A stretch of 64,000 nucleotides of DNA from Streptomyces sp. A0642 (GCF_004795105.1 NZ_SSBL01000004.1:408590-472589), one strand, 5' to 3'. Shown: positions 8,212 to 16,817, numbered from the stretch's first letter. The notes: generated by a model not told the origin, from the sequence alone. A program made the numbers and translations.

Positions 8212-8231
8212 GACCTAACAAACGTTAGGTC
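8212..8231. promoter_or_regulatory. TetR-type operator between SDR and echA20 operon
   Basis: Inverted repeat GACCTAAC-AAAC-GTTAGGTC, perfect 8-bp arms, in the 177-bp divergent promoter region. The 17-mer CCTAACAAACGTTAGGT (8214-8230) matches, at 14 of 17 positions, a site in the other divergent promoter of the pathway at 20150-20166. The shared layout suggests one repressor controls both promoter pairs. The regulator itself is not identified. Confidence 0.7.
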
Positions 8232-8265
8232 GAAAGGCGGCACTGGAAAGGTAGCTGATCTGCCC

Positions 8266-9021
8266 ATGGGTGTCTCCACCTCCGTCCCGGACGATGGCGT
8301 CGCCGTCGTCACCGTGGACTACCCTCCGGTCAACGCCCTGCCCGTACAGGGCTGGTACGACCTGGCCGCGGCGGTACGCGCCGCCGGCGCCGACCGGAAC
8401 ATCCGCTGTGTGGTGCTCACCGCCGAGGGGCGCGGCTTCAACGCGGGCGTGGACATCAAGGAGATGCAGCGCTCCGAAGGACCCGAGGCGTTGATCGGCG
8501 CCAACCGGGGCTGCTTCGAGGCCTTCGCGGCGGTCTACGAGTGCGAGGTCCCCGTCGTCGCCGCCGTGCACGGCTTCTGCCTGGGCGGCGGCATCGGTCT
8601 GGCCGGCAACGCGGACGTGATCGTGGCGGCGGACGACGCGGTCTTCGGCCTCCCGGAACTCGACCGCGGGGCGCTCGGCGCCGCCACCCACCTGGCCCGG
8701 CTGGTCCCGCAGCACCTGATGCGGACCCTGTACTACACCTCGCGCACCGTTCCCGCCGGGGAACTGCACCGGCACGGCTCGGTGTTCAGCGTCGTGCCGC
8801 GCGAGCAGCTCACCGGGGCCGCACTGGAGCTCGCCGGGGAGATCGCCGCGAAGGACGGCTACCTCATCCGGCTGGCCAAGGCCGCCATCAACGGCATCGA
8901 CCCCGTCGACGTACGCCGCAGCTACCGCTTCGAGCAGGGCTTCACCTTCGAGGCCAACCTCAGCGGCGTCGCCGGCCGGGTGCGCGACACCTTCGGTGCG
9001 GACAAGGAGCAGCAGACGTGA
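8266..9021 (+). CDS. echA20: EchA20-like enoyl-CoA hydratase/ring hydrolase
   Basis: 251 residues of the crotonase fold from ATG 8266; further upstream the frame runs into the operator. Key parts are the oxyanion-hole strand GRGFNAGVDIKEM and the second oxyanion Gly in HGFCLGGGIGLAG. The family member EchA20 of Mycobacterium hydrolyses the cyclopentanone ring of the bicyclic HIEC-CoA during cholesterol C/D-ring degradation. The assignment rests on similarity plus the gene order echA20-ipdA-ipdB-ipdC, identical to the KstR2 regulon. It overlaps ipdA by 4 bp. Confidence 0.82.
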   Translation: MGVSTSVPDDGVAVVTVDYPPVNALPVQGWYDLAAAVRAAGADRNIRCVVLTAEGRGFNAGVDIKEMQRSEGPEALIGANRGCFEAFAAVYECEVPVVAAVHGFCLGGGIGLAGNADVIVAADDAVFGLPELDRGALGAATHLARLVPQHLMRTLYYTSRTVPAGELHRHGSVFSVVPREQLTGAALELAGEIAAKDGYLIRLAKAAINGIDPVDVRRSYRFEQGFTFEANLSGVAGRVRDTFGADKEQQT

Positions 9022-9884
9022 CCCAGGACAAGACGATGACGGCCGACGACGTCGCCGGCCGGCTGGAAAGCGGCATGACGATCGGGATCGGCGGCTGGGG
9101 GTCGCGCCGCAAGCCGATGGCCCTGGTACGGGCGCTGCTGCGCTCGGATCTCACGGAGCTGACCGTGGTCTCGTACGGGGGCCCGGACGTGGGTCTCCTC
9201 GCGGCGGCGGGCAGGATCCGCAAGCTCATCACGGCCTTCGGGACGCTCGACTCGATCCCGCTGGAGCCGCACTTCACGGCGGCCCGGCAGCGCGGCGCCT
9301 TCGAGATGGTCGAGCTGGACGAGGCGATGATGATGTGGGGCCTGACGGCGGGCGCGCAGCGGCTGCCGTTCATGCCGGTCCGCGCCGGACTGGGTTCGGA
9401 CCTGATGAGGGTCAACCCGGCGCTGCGCACGGTCACTTCCCCCTACGACGACGGGGAGACGCTGGTCGCGGCCCCGGCGCTGCGGCTGGACGCGGCCCTG
9501 GTCCACCTCAACCGTTCCGACGCGCAGGGCAACGCCCAGTACCTGGGCCCCGACCCCTACTTCGACGACCTGTTCTGCGAGGCCGCCGACCAGGGTTTCG
9601 TGTCCTGCGAACGGATCGTGGAGACGGCGGATCTGCTGAAGGAGCAGGGACCGCAGACGCTCCTGATCCAGCGGATGTTCGTGGACGGGGTCGTCGAGAC
9701 ACCCCGCGGCGCGCACTTCACCTCCTGCGTGCCCGACCACGACCGCGACGAGACCTTTCAGCGCGCCTATGTCCGGGCCGCCCGCGACCCCGGGGCCTGG
9801 CCCGCCTTCGTCGCCCGGTTCCTGTCCGGGGACGAGGCCGCCTACCAGGCCGCCGTCACGGCGTTCCACGAGGAGGAAGCATGA
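9018..9884 (+). CDS. ipdA: IpdA, CoA-transferase-family ring hydrolase alpha subunit
   Basis: 288 residues from GTG 9018, coupled to echA20 by GTGA. The glycine-rich CoA-transferase family I start SGMTIGIGGWGSRRKPMALV and the body with PALRLDAALVHLNRSDAQGN match IpdA. IpdAB is a two-subunit hydrolase that opens the last steroid ring of COCHEA-CoA instead of transferring CoA; that function is established for mycobacterial and rhodococcal homologues. It is coupled to ipdB by an ATGA overlap. Confidence 0.85.
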   Translation: MTQDKTMTADDVAGRLESGMTIGIGGWGSRRKPMALVRALLRSDLTELTVVSYGGPDVGLLAAAGRIRKLITAFGTLDSIPLEPHFTAARQRGAFEMVELDEAMMMWGLTAGAQRLPFMPVRAGLGSDLMRVNPALRTVTSPYDDGETLVAAPALRLDAALVHLNRSDAQGNAQYLGPDPYFDDLFCEAADQGFVSCERIVETADLLKEQGPQTLLIQRMFVDGVVETPRGAHFTSCVPDHDRDETFQRAYVRAARDPGAWPAFVARFLSGDEAAYQAAVTAFHEEEA

Positions 9885-10660
9885 GCGGCACCGGAACGAC
9901 CGGCATCCCCCCGGCGACGCGCGCCGAGTACTGCGTGGTGGCCTGCGCCGAGGCCTGGCGGGGCGCGGGCGAGATACTCGCCAGCCCGATGGGCATCGTT
10001 CCGGCCATCGGGGCGCGGCTGGCGAGGCTGACGTTCTCCCCCGGACTGCTGCTGACCGACGGGGAGGCGCTGCTGATGGCCGACACTCCCGCGATGGGAG
10101 TGCGGCCGGGGAGCGTCGAGGGCTGGCTGCCGTTCCGCCGGCACCTGACGCTGACCGCCACCGGCCGCCGGCACGTGATGATGGGCGCCGGCCAGATCGA
10201 CCGGCACGGCAACCAGAACATCTCCTGCATCGGGGACTGGGCCCGCCCCGCGCGCCAGCTGCTCGGGGTGCGCGGAGCCCCCGTCAACACCCTGAACAAC
10301 CCGACGAGTTACTGGGTGTCCAAGCACTCGGCGCGGGTGTTCGTGGAGCACGTCGACATGGTCAGCGGGGTCGGGTACGACCGGGCGGCCGAGGCCGGCC
10401 CCTCCGCGACCCGTTTCCACCGGATCCCCGAAGTCATCAGCGATCTGGGCGTCTTCGACTTCGAGACCCCCGACCGCACGATGCGGCTGCGCTCCCTCCA
10501 CCCCGGGGTCGGCCTCGAACAGGTCGCCGAAGCGACCGGGTTCGTACTCACCGTCCCCGACGAGGTGCCCTTCACCCGGGACCCCACGGAGGACGAACTC
10601 CGGCTGATCCGCGACGTCATCGACCCGAAGGGGCTGCGCGAGCGCGAGGTGCCGGCGTGA
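9881..10660 (+). CDS. ipdB: IpdB, CoA-transferase-family ring hydrolase beta subunit
   Basis: 259 residues, CoA-transferase family I beta-type (SPMGIVPAIGARLARLTFSP, then the GAGQIDRHGNQN segment where true CoA transferases place motifs for the second subunit). It follows ipdA with an ATGA overlap and precedes ipdC with a GTGA overlap, so stoichiometric expression is likely. With IpdA it should hydrolyse the remaining carbocycle of the steroid nucleus. Confidence 0.85.
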   Translation: MSGTGTTGIPPATRAEYCVVACAEAWRGAGEILASPMGIVPAIGARLARLTFSPGLLLTDGEALLMADTPAMGVRPGSVEGWLPFRRHLTLTATGRRHVMMGAGQIDRHGNQNISCIGDWARPARQLLGVRGAPVNTLNNPTSYWVSKHSARVFVEHVDMVSGVGYDRAAEAGPSATRFHRIPEVISDLGVFDFETPDRTMRLRSLHPGVGLEQVAEATGFVLTVPDEVPFTRDPTEDELRLIRDVIDPKGLREREVPA

Positions 10661-11724
10661 CCGGGCCCGCCCCGTTCCCGACCGCACTCACCGAGCTGAC
10701 CGGGGTGCGGTACCCGATCGTGCAGACCGGAATGGGCTGGGTGGCCGGCCCCCGGCTCGTGTCGGCCTCCGCCAACGCGGGGGCACTCGGCATCCTGGCC
10801 TCCGCGACGATGACCGTCGGGCAGCTCCGCACGGCGGTCCGCGAGGTCAAGTCCCGTACCGGCGCCCCGTTCGGCGTCAATCTGCGGGCGGACGCGGGCG
10901 ACGCGGGCGAGCGGGTCAAGATCCTCATCGACGAGGGGGTCCGGGTGGCGTCCTTCGCACTGGCCCCCTCACGGGACCTCATCGTGCGGCTCAAGGACGC
11001 CGGCGTCATCGTCATCCCCTCCGTCGGCGCCCGCCGGCACGCGGAGAAGGTCGCCGCGTGGGGAGCCGACGCGGTGATGGTGCAGGGCGGCGAGGGCGGC
11101 GGACACACCGGCGAGGTGGCCACCACGGTGCTGCTCCCCCAGGTGGTGGACGCCGTCGGCATCCCGGTGATCGCGGCGGGCGGCTTCCACGACGGCCGCG
11201 GTCTGGTCGCGGCGCTCGCCTACGGGGCGGCCGGCATCGGCATGGGCACCCGCTTCCTGCTGACCTCCGACAGCACCGTCCCCGACGCGGTGAAGGCGAA
11301 GTACCTGGCCGCCACCGTCAAGGACGTCACGGTGACGGACCGGGTGGACGGCCTGCCGCACCGCATGCTGCGTACCGCCATGGTCGACTCGCTGGAGCGG
11401 TCCGGCCGGGCCGCCTCCCTGCTCCGGGCGCTGCGGCACGCCTCGGCCTTCCGGAGGGAGACCCGGACCAGCTGGCACCGGCTGCTCCGCGACGGGATGG
11501 CGATGAGGCACGGCAGGGAACTGACCTGGAGCCAGGTGCTGCTGGCCGCCAACACCCCGATGCTGCTCAAGGCCTCGCTGGTCGAGGGACGGACCGACAT
11601 CGGGGTGATGGCCTCGGGCCAGGTGGCGGGCGTGATCGGGGATCTGCCGTCCTGTTCGGAGCTGGTCGCACGCGTCATGGACGAGGCGCGGGCCGTACTG
11701 AAGGCGCTGCCCGCGCCGGGCTGA
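10657..11724 (+). CDS. ipdC: IpdC, NADH:flavin-dependent nitronate-monooxygenase-like reductase
   Basis: 355 residues from GTG 10657. TIM-barrel flavoprotein of the 2-nitropropane dioxygenase family: QTGMGWVAGPRLVSASANAG at the start, phosphate-binding VMVQGGEGGGHTGEV and PVIAAGGFHDGRGLVAALAY, GIGMGTRFL. In the KstR2 regulon IpdC acts with IpdF and FadE30 to remove the 5-hydroxyl of the HIP-CoA intermediate. It ends the operon; the next gene is convergent. Confidence 0.85.
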   Translation: MTGPAPFPTALTELTGVRYPIVQTGMGWVAGPRLVSASANAGALGILASATMTVGQLRTAVREVKSRTGAPFGVNLRADAGDAGERVKILIDEGVRVASFALAPSRDLIVRLKDAGVIVIPSVGARRHAEKVAAWGADAVMVQGGEGGGHTGEVATTVLLPQVVDAVGIPVIAAGGFHDGRGLVAALAYGAAGIGMGTRFLLTSDSTVPDAVKAKYLAATVKDVTVTDRVDGLPHRMLRTAMVDSLERSGRAASLLRALRHASAFRRETRTSWHRLLRDGMAMRHGRELTWSQVLLAANTPMLLKASLVEGRTDIGVMASGQVAGVIGDLPSCSELVARVMDEARAVLKALPAPG

Positions 11725-11761
11725 CCGCGTGTGCGGGGGGCGGTCCCGGACGGTCAGGGCC

Positions 11762-12820
11762 TCACAGCTTCTCCGTCAGCAGCTCGTGCATCGTCGCGAT
11801 GAACGGGTCCGTCCTGTGCACCCGCCGGGTGCACATCGCGGCCAGGGCCGTACCGGTGTCGGGGCGGAAGCCGAGGAACATCTGCTGTCCGAGCGTGGCC
11901 CCCGCGTGAAAGCAGACGGGCCCGCGCGGTGACGGATGGCGGAACCAGGTGAGCGTGTGCGTATGGGCGTGCCGCAGTCCGCGCCGCAACAGCGGGGTGC
12001 GTACGTCCGCGAACGCGGCGGTCAGCGGATGCGTGGGCGCGGCGGTCCCCGGGAGGTGGGCTTCCAGGAACGTGAGCAGGTCCGTGGGCGTCGCCCGGAC
12101 CGCTCCGGCGGCGTGGAAGCCGCCGGTGTCCAGGGCGGGCAGCGGTCTGCCGTCGCGCCGGTGCCCCACGGCGTCGCCGGGCGGCGGCCCCGGGCGCAGT
12201 CGCGTGCCGTGCAGGCGGAGCGGGTCCAGCACCTCCTGCTGGAGCAGCGTCTCCCAGGGCGTGCCGGTGGCTGCGGCCAGGGTGTGGCCGAGTACGGAGA
12301 CCGCGAAGTTCGAGTAGTGCCAGCGGGTGCCCGGCCGGTGGCGGGGGCGGGCGCGCAGGAAGGCCCGGACGACGCGGTCGGCCGGGTAGCGGCTGTAGGG
12401 CGCGGTGGTCCACCGGGGTAGCGCCTGCGGGTAGAAGTCGGCGGGCAGCGACGGGAGGCCCGAGGTGTGCGTGATCAGATGGCGCAGGGTGATGGCGTGC
12501 ACGGAGGGGTGCACCGGGTGGCCGGGGGCCAGCAGTTCGGCCGCCGAGTCCTCGTACCGCAGACGGCCCGCCGCGACGAGTGCGGCCAGGAGCAGCCCGG
12601 TGAAGGGCTTGGACGCGGAACCCAGCTCGTAGCGGGGCGCGTCGTCCGGCGTCACGGGCCCGTCGAGCCGGTAGGTGCGCCGGGACCGGTGGCTGAGAGC
12701 GATCACGAGGCCGGGTGCGTCGACCGTCCGGGCGGCATCGGCCAGCAGGCGGGCCCGCTCCCCGTCGCTCTGGGACGGACGGCCCGCGGAGGTCCGGCGG
12801 ACCTCCTGGGGGGCCGTCAC
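11762..12820 (-). CDS. serine beta-lactamase-like hydrolase (class C/PBP4* fold)
   Basis: 352 residues from GTG 12820, overlapping the upstream DUF6895-like gene by 4 bp. The SxxK nucleophile motif is in GSASKPFTG, the YxN motif in WHYSNFAVSVLG, and a late HAGATLGQQ replaces the K-T-G box with H-A-G, as in many esterase-type members. No signal peptide is apparent, so it is probably cytoplasmic rather than a secreted beta-lactamase. It is the last gene of a tight operon with a small peptide, an unknown protein and two DUF6895-like paralogues, so a peptidase or esterase role on that system is a reasonable inference. Confidence 0.75.
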   Translation of the reverse strand: MTAPQEVRRTSAGRPSQSDGERARLLADAARTVDAPGLVIALSHRSRRTYRLDGPVTPDDAPRYELGSASKPFTGLLLAALVAAGRLRYEDSAAELLAPGHPVHPSVHAITLRHLITHTSGLPSLPADFYPQALPRWTTAPYSRYPADRVVRAFLRARPRHRPGTRWHYSNFAVSVLGHTLAAATGTPWETLLQQEVLDPLRLHGTRLRPGPPPGDAVGHRRDGRPLPALDTGGFHAAGAVRATPTDLLTFLEAHLPGTAAPTHPLTAAFADVRTPLLRRGLRHAHTHTLTWFRHPSPRGPVCFHAGATLGQQMFLGFRPDTGTALAAMCTRRVHRTDPFIATMHELLTEKL

Positions 12821-13740
12821 GCGGAGACCGGGGCAGCGAGGTCCGACAGGGCGCGGGACAGGGCCAGCGCCGACGCGAACGCCGCCACCAGCGTGGGGTG
12901 GTAGACGAGGTCGAAGACGGAGCCCTCGTCGCCTTCGGGCATGCCGCCCATCACCGGCATCGCCCCGTCCGGCTGCTGGGCCCCGGCGAATCCCTCCCAG
13001 GCCGCCGGGTCGAGGGTCGGCTCCGGGAGGCAGGCGTCGACGACGAGCAGTTCGCCCAGCAGGTCCCAGCGCCCGAGGTCGAGCCAGTCGTCGAGCCACA
13101 CCGGCAGCCAGAGGGCGAGGTAGTCCGCCACGTCGGCGGGCAGCCCGGCCGGGTTGGCGCCCCAGTCGGTCAGATGGAAGACCGTGTGGGTGATGTCGTA
13201 GCCGATGTTCCCCTCGACCGTCCAGGGTTCGGGCCGCTTGGACAGCCAGGTGCGCCGGTACGCCTCGTCGGCCGGCATGCTCGGCTCCAGCCCGAACCGC
13301 CGCTCCATGTTGCTGAGTCCGAGCCGGCGGACCGGGACGACCTCCAGCGCGCCCCAGCTGTTCAGCTGGTGGTTCAGCCGGACGGCCGCCTCCAGGGACG
13401 GCTCGCGGTACCCCAGCTCCCGGAACGGTACGTAGACCTCCATCGGTACGGGACAGAGCGGTTCGCGCCGCTGGCCGTCGAGCAGCCGGCTCCCCGAGCC
13501 CAGCAGTTCGTGCCAGGCGTGGTCGAGGAGCTTGCGTGCCAGGTCGGCCTGGCGGGAGCCCGCGACCCCTTCCCGGAAGATGACCGTGCTGATGAGAGCC
13601 AGTTCGCCGAGCGGCTTGAACCGGTCCAGGACGCCCACCTCGGGAGGCGGGTCGTCGTCCAGCCGGAATCCGGCCCGGTGCTCGTACAGCCAGTCCAGGG
13701 CCCGCGCCCCCACGTCATGGATCTGCTGGATGCCGCTCAT
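12817..13740 (-). CDS. DUF6895-like helical protein, copy 1
   Basis: 307 residues, all-helical in appearance and without signal peptide. It shares the layout of the adjacent upstream gene: RALDWLYEHRAGFRLDDDPP at the start, FKPLGELALISTVI, a central GLSNMERRFG, the histidine motif YDITHTVFHLTDWG (the most conserved stretch between copies), WLPVWLDDWLDLGRWDLLGE, and a final YHPTLVAAFASALALSRAL. I assign it to the uncharacterised DUF6895 family from memory of Streptomyces annotations, with moderate certainty. No enzymatic motif is recognised beyond the paired histidines. Both ends overlap neighbours by 4 bp. Confidence 0.65.
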   Translation of the reverse strand: MSGIQQIHDVGARALDWLYEHRAGFRLDDDPPPEVGVLDRFKPLGELALISTVIFREGVAGSRQADLARKLLDHAWHELLGSGSRLLDGQRREPLCPVPMEVYVPFRELGYREPSLEAAVRLNHQLNSWGALEVVPVRRLGLSNMERRFGLEPSMPADEAYRRTWLSKRPEPWTVEGNIGYDITHTVFHLTDWGANPAGLPADVADYLALWLPVWLDDWLDLGRWDLLGELLVVDACLPEPTLDPAAWEGFAGAQQPDGAMPVMGGMPEGDEGSVFDLVYHPTLVAAFASALALSRALSDLAAPVSA

Positions 13741-14864
13741 GCGGCAGCTCCCTTCGTGCGGCCGGTGCGGCTCGTGCGACGGCTCCCGTCCCCCGCTGGG
13801 GCGGCATCCGCCCGGTGGGTGGTGAGCCGCTTGAGGGACAGCGCGGCGGCGAACGCGGTCACCAGGGTGGAGTGGTAGCAGGCGAGGAAGGGGTACGGGT
13901 CGGGACCGGGACCCGCGTCGCCCTGCCGGGCCGTCTCCGGCCGGTCGTCTGCGTACGCGGCCTGCTTGGCGGTGTCCGGCCGGTCGTCTGCGGCAGGCGT
14001 CGGGGCCGGCGGGACCGTGGGGCCCGTCTCCGGTACGGCACCGCTCGGGGCCTGCGCGGCGGCGAGCGCGGGCCAGGCCGCGTCCAGCAGCTCCGTGGGC
14101 GGCGGCCCCGGCAGGGCCGCGGCGACCGCGAGCAGTTCGCCGGTCAGATCCCACTGCCGGCTCTCCAGACAGCCGTCGATCCAGGGCGGCAGCCAGGCTC
14201 GCAGGTAGGCGTCGACGTCGACGGGCATCCGCTCGGGGAGGCAGCACCAGTCCGTGATGTGGAAGACGGTGTGGGTCAGCGCGTACCCGGACGGCCCCTC
14301 GAACATCCACGGTTCGGACAGCCCGCCCAGCCAGGTGCGCGCGAGGACCTCGCCGGCGTCGGCGTGCGGGGCGGCGCCGACCCGGCGCTCCGAGTTGATG
14401 AGTCCCAGTTCCCGGTTGGCCTGCTGCTCGGTGTGGGCCCATCCCCTGGTCGCGGAGAGCGTCCCGGCCAGACGCTCGAAGCCCTCGTTGCGCAGTCCGT
14501 ATCCGGCGAAGGCCGCGTAGATCTCGTACGGGTACGCGGCGAAGGGCTCGGCGCGCAGCAGCTCCAGCAGCAGGTCCCCCGCGTGCACCTGGTCCCACGC
14601 GAACGCGATGAGGTCCCCGGCCGCCTGGTGTTCAGGGGCGTCCGGGGTGGTGCTGCGGTGGATCGTGGTGGAGAGCTGGGCCAGTTCGCCGAGGGGTTTG
14701 AGGGTGCGGTTGACCTCGATGTGCGGCTCCAGCACGTCCGGGGGGAGTTCGAAACCCGAACGGTGGGCGTCGGCCCATCCGAGCGCCTTGCGCAGGACGC
14801 CGGGCAGGACGGACAGCGCCGCGCCGGTCGTGCCGCCGGGGGCGATGGCCACCGATGCCGTCAC
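13737..14864 (-). CDS. DUF6895-like helical protein, copy 2
   Basis: 375 residues from GTG 14864. It is a paralogue of the next gene: KALGWADAHRSGFELPPDVL, LKPLGELAQLSTTIH, LGLINSERRVG, ALTHTVFHITDWCC, WLPPWIDGCLESRQWDLTGE, CYHSTLVTAFAAALSLKRL. It carries an extra low-complexity insert of about 55 residues (roughly 275-330) containing the repeated ADDRPDTAKQ / ADDRPETARQ. Coupled by 4-bp overlaps on both sides. Two tandem diverged copies suggest a heteromeric complex; function unknown. Confidence 0.65.
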   Translation of the reverse strand: MTASVAIAPGGTTGAALSVLPGVLRKALGWADAHRSGFELPPDVLEPHIEVNRTLKPLGELAQLSTTIHRSTTPDAPEHQAAGDLIAFAWDQVHAGDLLLELLRAEPFAAYPYEIYAAFAGYGLRNEGFERLAGTLSATRGWAHTEQQANRELGLINSERRVGAAPHADAGEVLARTWLGGLSEPWMFEGPSGYALTHTVFHITDWCCLPERMPVDVDAYLRAWLPPWIDGCLESRQWDLTGELLAVAAALPGPPPTELLDAAWPALAAAQAPSGAVPETGPTVPPAPTPAADDRPDTAKQAAYADDRPETARQGDAGPGPDPYPFLACYHSTLVTAFAAALSLKRLTTHRADAAPAGDGSRRTSRTGRTKGAAA

Positions 14865-15571
14865 CGCGCCCGCCCTTCGCTCATCAGCCGGGCGGCCCGG
14901 ACGTGCAGCGCGACCCGGGGGTCCGGGCCGCCCATGAGCTCGACGAAGTCGAGTCCCCGGTCCAGGCCCAGGGTGTCGGGCAGGCCGTCCAGCGCGGCCA
15001 GCCAGCGGCCGACGCCCGCGGCCTGGAGCCAGTTGCGCCGCCGCACCGCGCGGACGAACCCCCGGGACAGGTCCACGACCCGGTGGGCGGCCGCCCGGTG
15101 CACGGCCGACGAGGCGGCGGGGACGGCGAGGGGGGCCAGCACGGAGAGCTGATGGCTGAAGGCCTGCCAGGCGGCCCCTTCGAGCCACGCGGCGTTCGGC
15201 TCGTCGCCGCCGGGTGCGACGGCCGGCGGGCGGCCCGGGACCGACGCCGTCCGGTGCAGGGCGGACAGCATGCCCCAGTGGCTCCAGACCGCGGCGTCGG
15301 AGGCGTCCGGCCGGGGCGGGAACTCCCGCACGGCACGGTGGAGCACGGCGATGTCTCCGGGATGCGGATGGTGCCCGTGGAGCACACTCGGCAGAAGCAG
15401 ATCGGCCCCGATGACGCGGACCGCGGCGATTCCCGTCCGGTTGTCCTCGTCGATTCCGGCCGCACCGCACACCGTGGCGAGGTGGTCCCCGCTCCGAAGA
15501 GCGAGGACCACCTCTGTTGCCAGGTCATGCACGGCACCCGCCAGGGGGGACGAAGCATGTGACTGGTTCAT
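14861..15571 (-). CDS. uncharacterised protein of the DUF6895-like operon
   Basis: 236 residues from ATG 15571. Mostly helical, rich in Ala/Leu/His/Arg, with ATEVVLALRSGDHLATVCGA near the start, VLHGHHPHPGDIAVLHRAVR in the middle and MGGPDPRVALHVRAARLM near the end. No family recognised and no signal peptide or membrane segment. The His-rich GHHPHPGD stretch could bind metal (inference). It starts 10 bp after the small peptide stop and overlaps the next gene by 4 bp, so it belongs to the same operon. Confidence 0.6.
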   Translation of the reverse strand: MNQSHASSPLAGAVHDLATEVVLALRSGDHLATVCGAAGIDEDNRTGIAAVRVIGADLLLPSVLHGHHPHPGDIAVLHRAVREFPPRPDASDAAVWSHWGMLSALHRTASVPGRPPAVAPGGDEPNAAWLEGAAWQAFSHQLSVLAPLAVPAASSAVHRAAAHRVVDLSRGFVRAVRRRNWLQAAGVGRWLAALDGLPDTLGLDRGLDFVELMGGPDPRVALHVRAARLMSEGRAR

Positions 15572-15581
15572 GTGCTACCGA

Positions 15582-15758
15582 CTAGCCCTTCTTCGGGCGG
15601 GGGGTCGGCGGCGAGAGAAGCAGCGCGGAGCCGCCTCCGAGGAGGGCGAGATAGGCGCACTCGCGGGAGTCGCGGTAGAACCCTTCGGCCTCGCCCGGGT
15701 TGAGCGCCTCGTCGAGGTCCAGCTCGATGTCGGTGCTCGTGGTTTCAGTCGTGTACAT
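15582..15758 (-). CDS. 58-residue peptide heading the DUF6895-like operon
   Basis: Reads MYTTETTSTDIELDLDEALN, then PGEAEGFYRDSRECAYLALL, then a Gly-rich hydrophobic stretch and a PTPRPKKG end. The first 30 residues are acidic with an ELDLDEAL helix resembling RiPP leader peptides; the single Cys is residue 34, and GGG falls at 41-43 before SALLLSPPTP. Alternatively residues 35-48 are a short membrane segment followed by a basic tail. An AGGACGGGG stretch lies 8-9 nt upstream. It is transcribed first, 10 bp before the unknown 236-residue protein. No homologue is recognised; the precursor-peptide idea is inference. Confidence 0.5.
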   Translation of the reverse strand: MYTTETTSTDIELDLDEALNPGEAEGFYRDSRECAYLALLGGGSALLLSPPTPRPKKG

Positions 15759-16088
15759 GGTGTTGCCCCGTCCTGTGGTGAGTGGGGTTGACGTACGTTT
15801 CGAGTGGAATGCATGGAATGCGATGCCGCAAATCCAAGGGACCTGTCAGAGAATTTCCTCATTCAATTGAACAGAGAAATCAAGGGAGTCACGACAGGGC
15901 GCTGACCTGCCAAAACATTGATGGCACTCACCGAAATGGCGGGTCGTGCGCGGGGCGCATTCAGCGTGCACGGGATGCATCCGGGCGATCGGCGGATCGC
16001 CCCTCCCCCGCGTCGGTCCTCGATACGGGCCCCGTTCCGAGGGCCGGGCCGCCCCCGTCCGCCGAAGCGTCCGGGGGAGACTGGGCGG
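15759..16088. promoter_or_regulatory. 330-bp divergent intergenic region with a 9-bp-spaced direct repeat
   Basis: No gene seen. The stretch is less GC-rich than its surroundings. TGGAATGC occurs twice in tandem (15805-15812 and 15814-15821, period 9), about 47-63 bp upstream of the peptide start, a plausible regulator site. The region should contain the promoter for the minus-strand peptide operon and for the forward gene at 16089. Confidence 0.4.
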
Positions 16089-16817
16089 ATGGACACATGG
16101 AGCCGGTCCGGCCGAGAGCCCGCCCCCGCGCTGTACGGGCGCCTGCGCGTCGTCAGGGAGGATCTCGGGCCGGCCCGGTGGCTGACCGAACGCCGCCCCG
16201 GCCACGGCGACTTCGCGACCGTCGCCGGTGTCGCCGCACCGGGCTTCCCGGCGTACGCGCGGCTCCTTCACCCGGCGGCTCTCGACGAGCGCCCCGTCCG
16301 CTGGGACACGGTCGCCACCGCTTACGGGCGACGGGTCGAAGCGCTGACGGGCTGGCACGAGGTGATCGGCGTGGAGCGGTTCTACCAGAACAGAGAGGAC
16401 TACGGGCTGCCGGGCGTCTGGGACGAACACCCGGCCGAGGGGCCCACGCCCGGCCGGGTCGCGCGCGCCCTGATCCCCGTCCTGGCGCGGCACACGCGTA
16501 CGGCGGAGCGGTGCCTGTTCGGGCTGTGGGAGGGATACGGCCGCTGGGAGTGGGAGGGAGTCCCCACCTTCCCGACCCCGGGCCGGGACGAGATCCTGCT
16601 GTCGGGGCCGCTGGCCGACGCCGTGTCCCCCGAGCTCCTGGACGAGTTCGCCGAGCTGCCCGATCTGTGGTGGCCGCAGGACCGCGCCTGGTGCGTGGGC
16701 GGCGACGTCGACCTGGTGAGCACCTACGTCGGCGGTTCCGAGGAACTGATCACCGGCCTGCTCGCCGCTCCCGGCCTGGAGGCCCACCGGGTCGCGGCGA
16801 CCGACGGGGTCTGCTGA
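16089..16817 (+). CDS. conserved hypothetical protein
   Basis: 242 residues from ATG 16089 (MDTWSRSGREPAPALYGRLR). Soluble, Trp-rich, with the segment LFGLWEGYGRWEWEGVPTFP, then RDEILLSGPL and a C-terminal DRAWCVGGDVDLVSTYVGGS. The latter segment resembles Streptomyces proteins of unknown function that look like immunity or substrate-sensing proteins. It lies alone between the divergent peptide operon and the convergent thiolase gene. No enzymatic motif is seen. Confidence 0.65.
   Translation: MDTWSRSGREPAPALYGRLRVVREDLGPARWLTERRPGHGDFATVAGVAAPGFPAYARLLHPAALDERPVRWDTVATAYGRRVEALTGWHEVIGVERFYQNREDYGLPGVWDEHPAEGPTPGRVARALIPVLARHTRTAERCLFGLWEGYGRWEWEGVPTFPTPGRDEILLSGPLADAVSPELLDEFAELPDLWWPQDRAWCVGGDVDLVSTYVGGSEELITGLLAAPGLEAHRVAATDGVC

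Noticed and set aside
12817..14864. DUF6895-like pair as a frameshifted or duplicated artefact
   Set aside because: The two copies are clearly diverged in sequence, each is intact and each has its own start and coupling.
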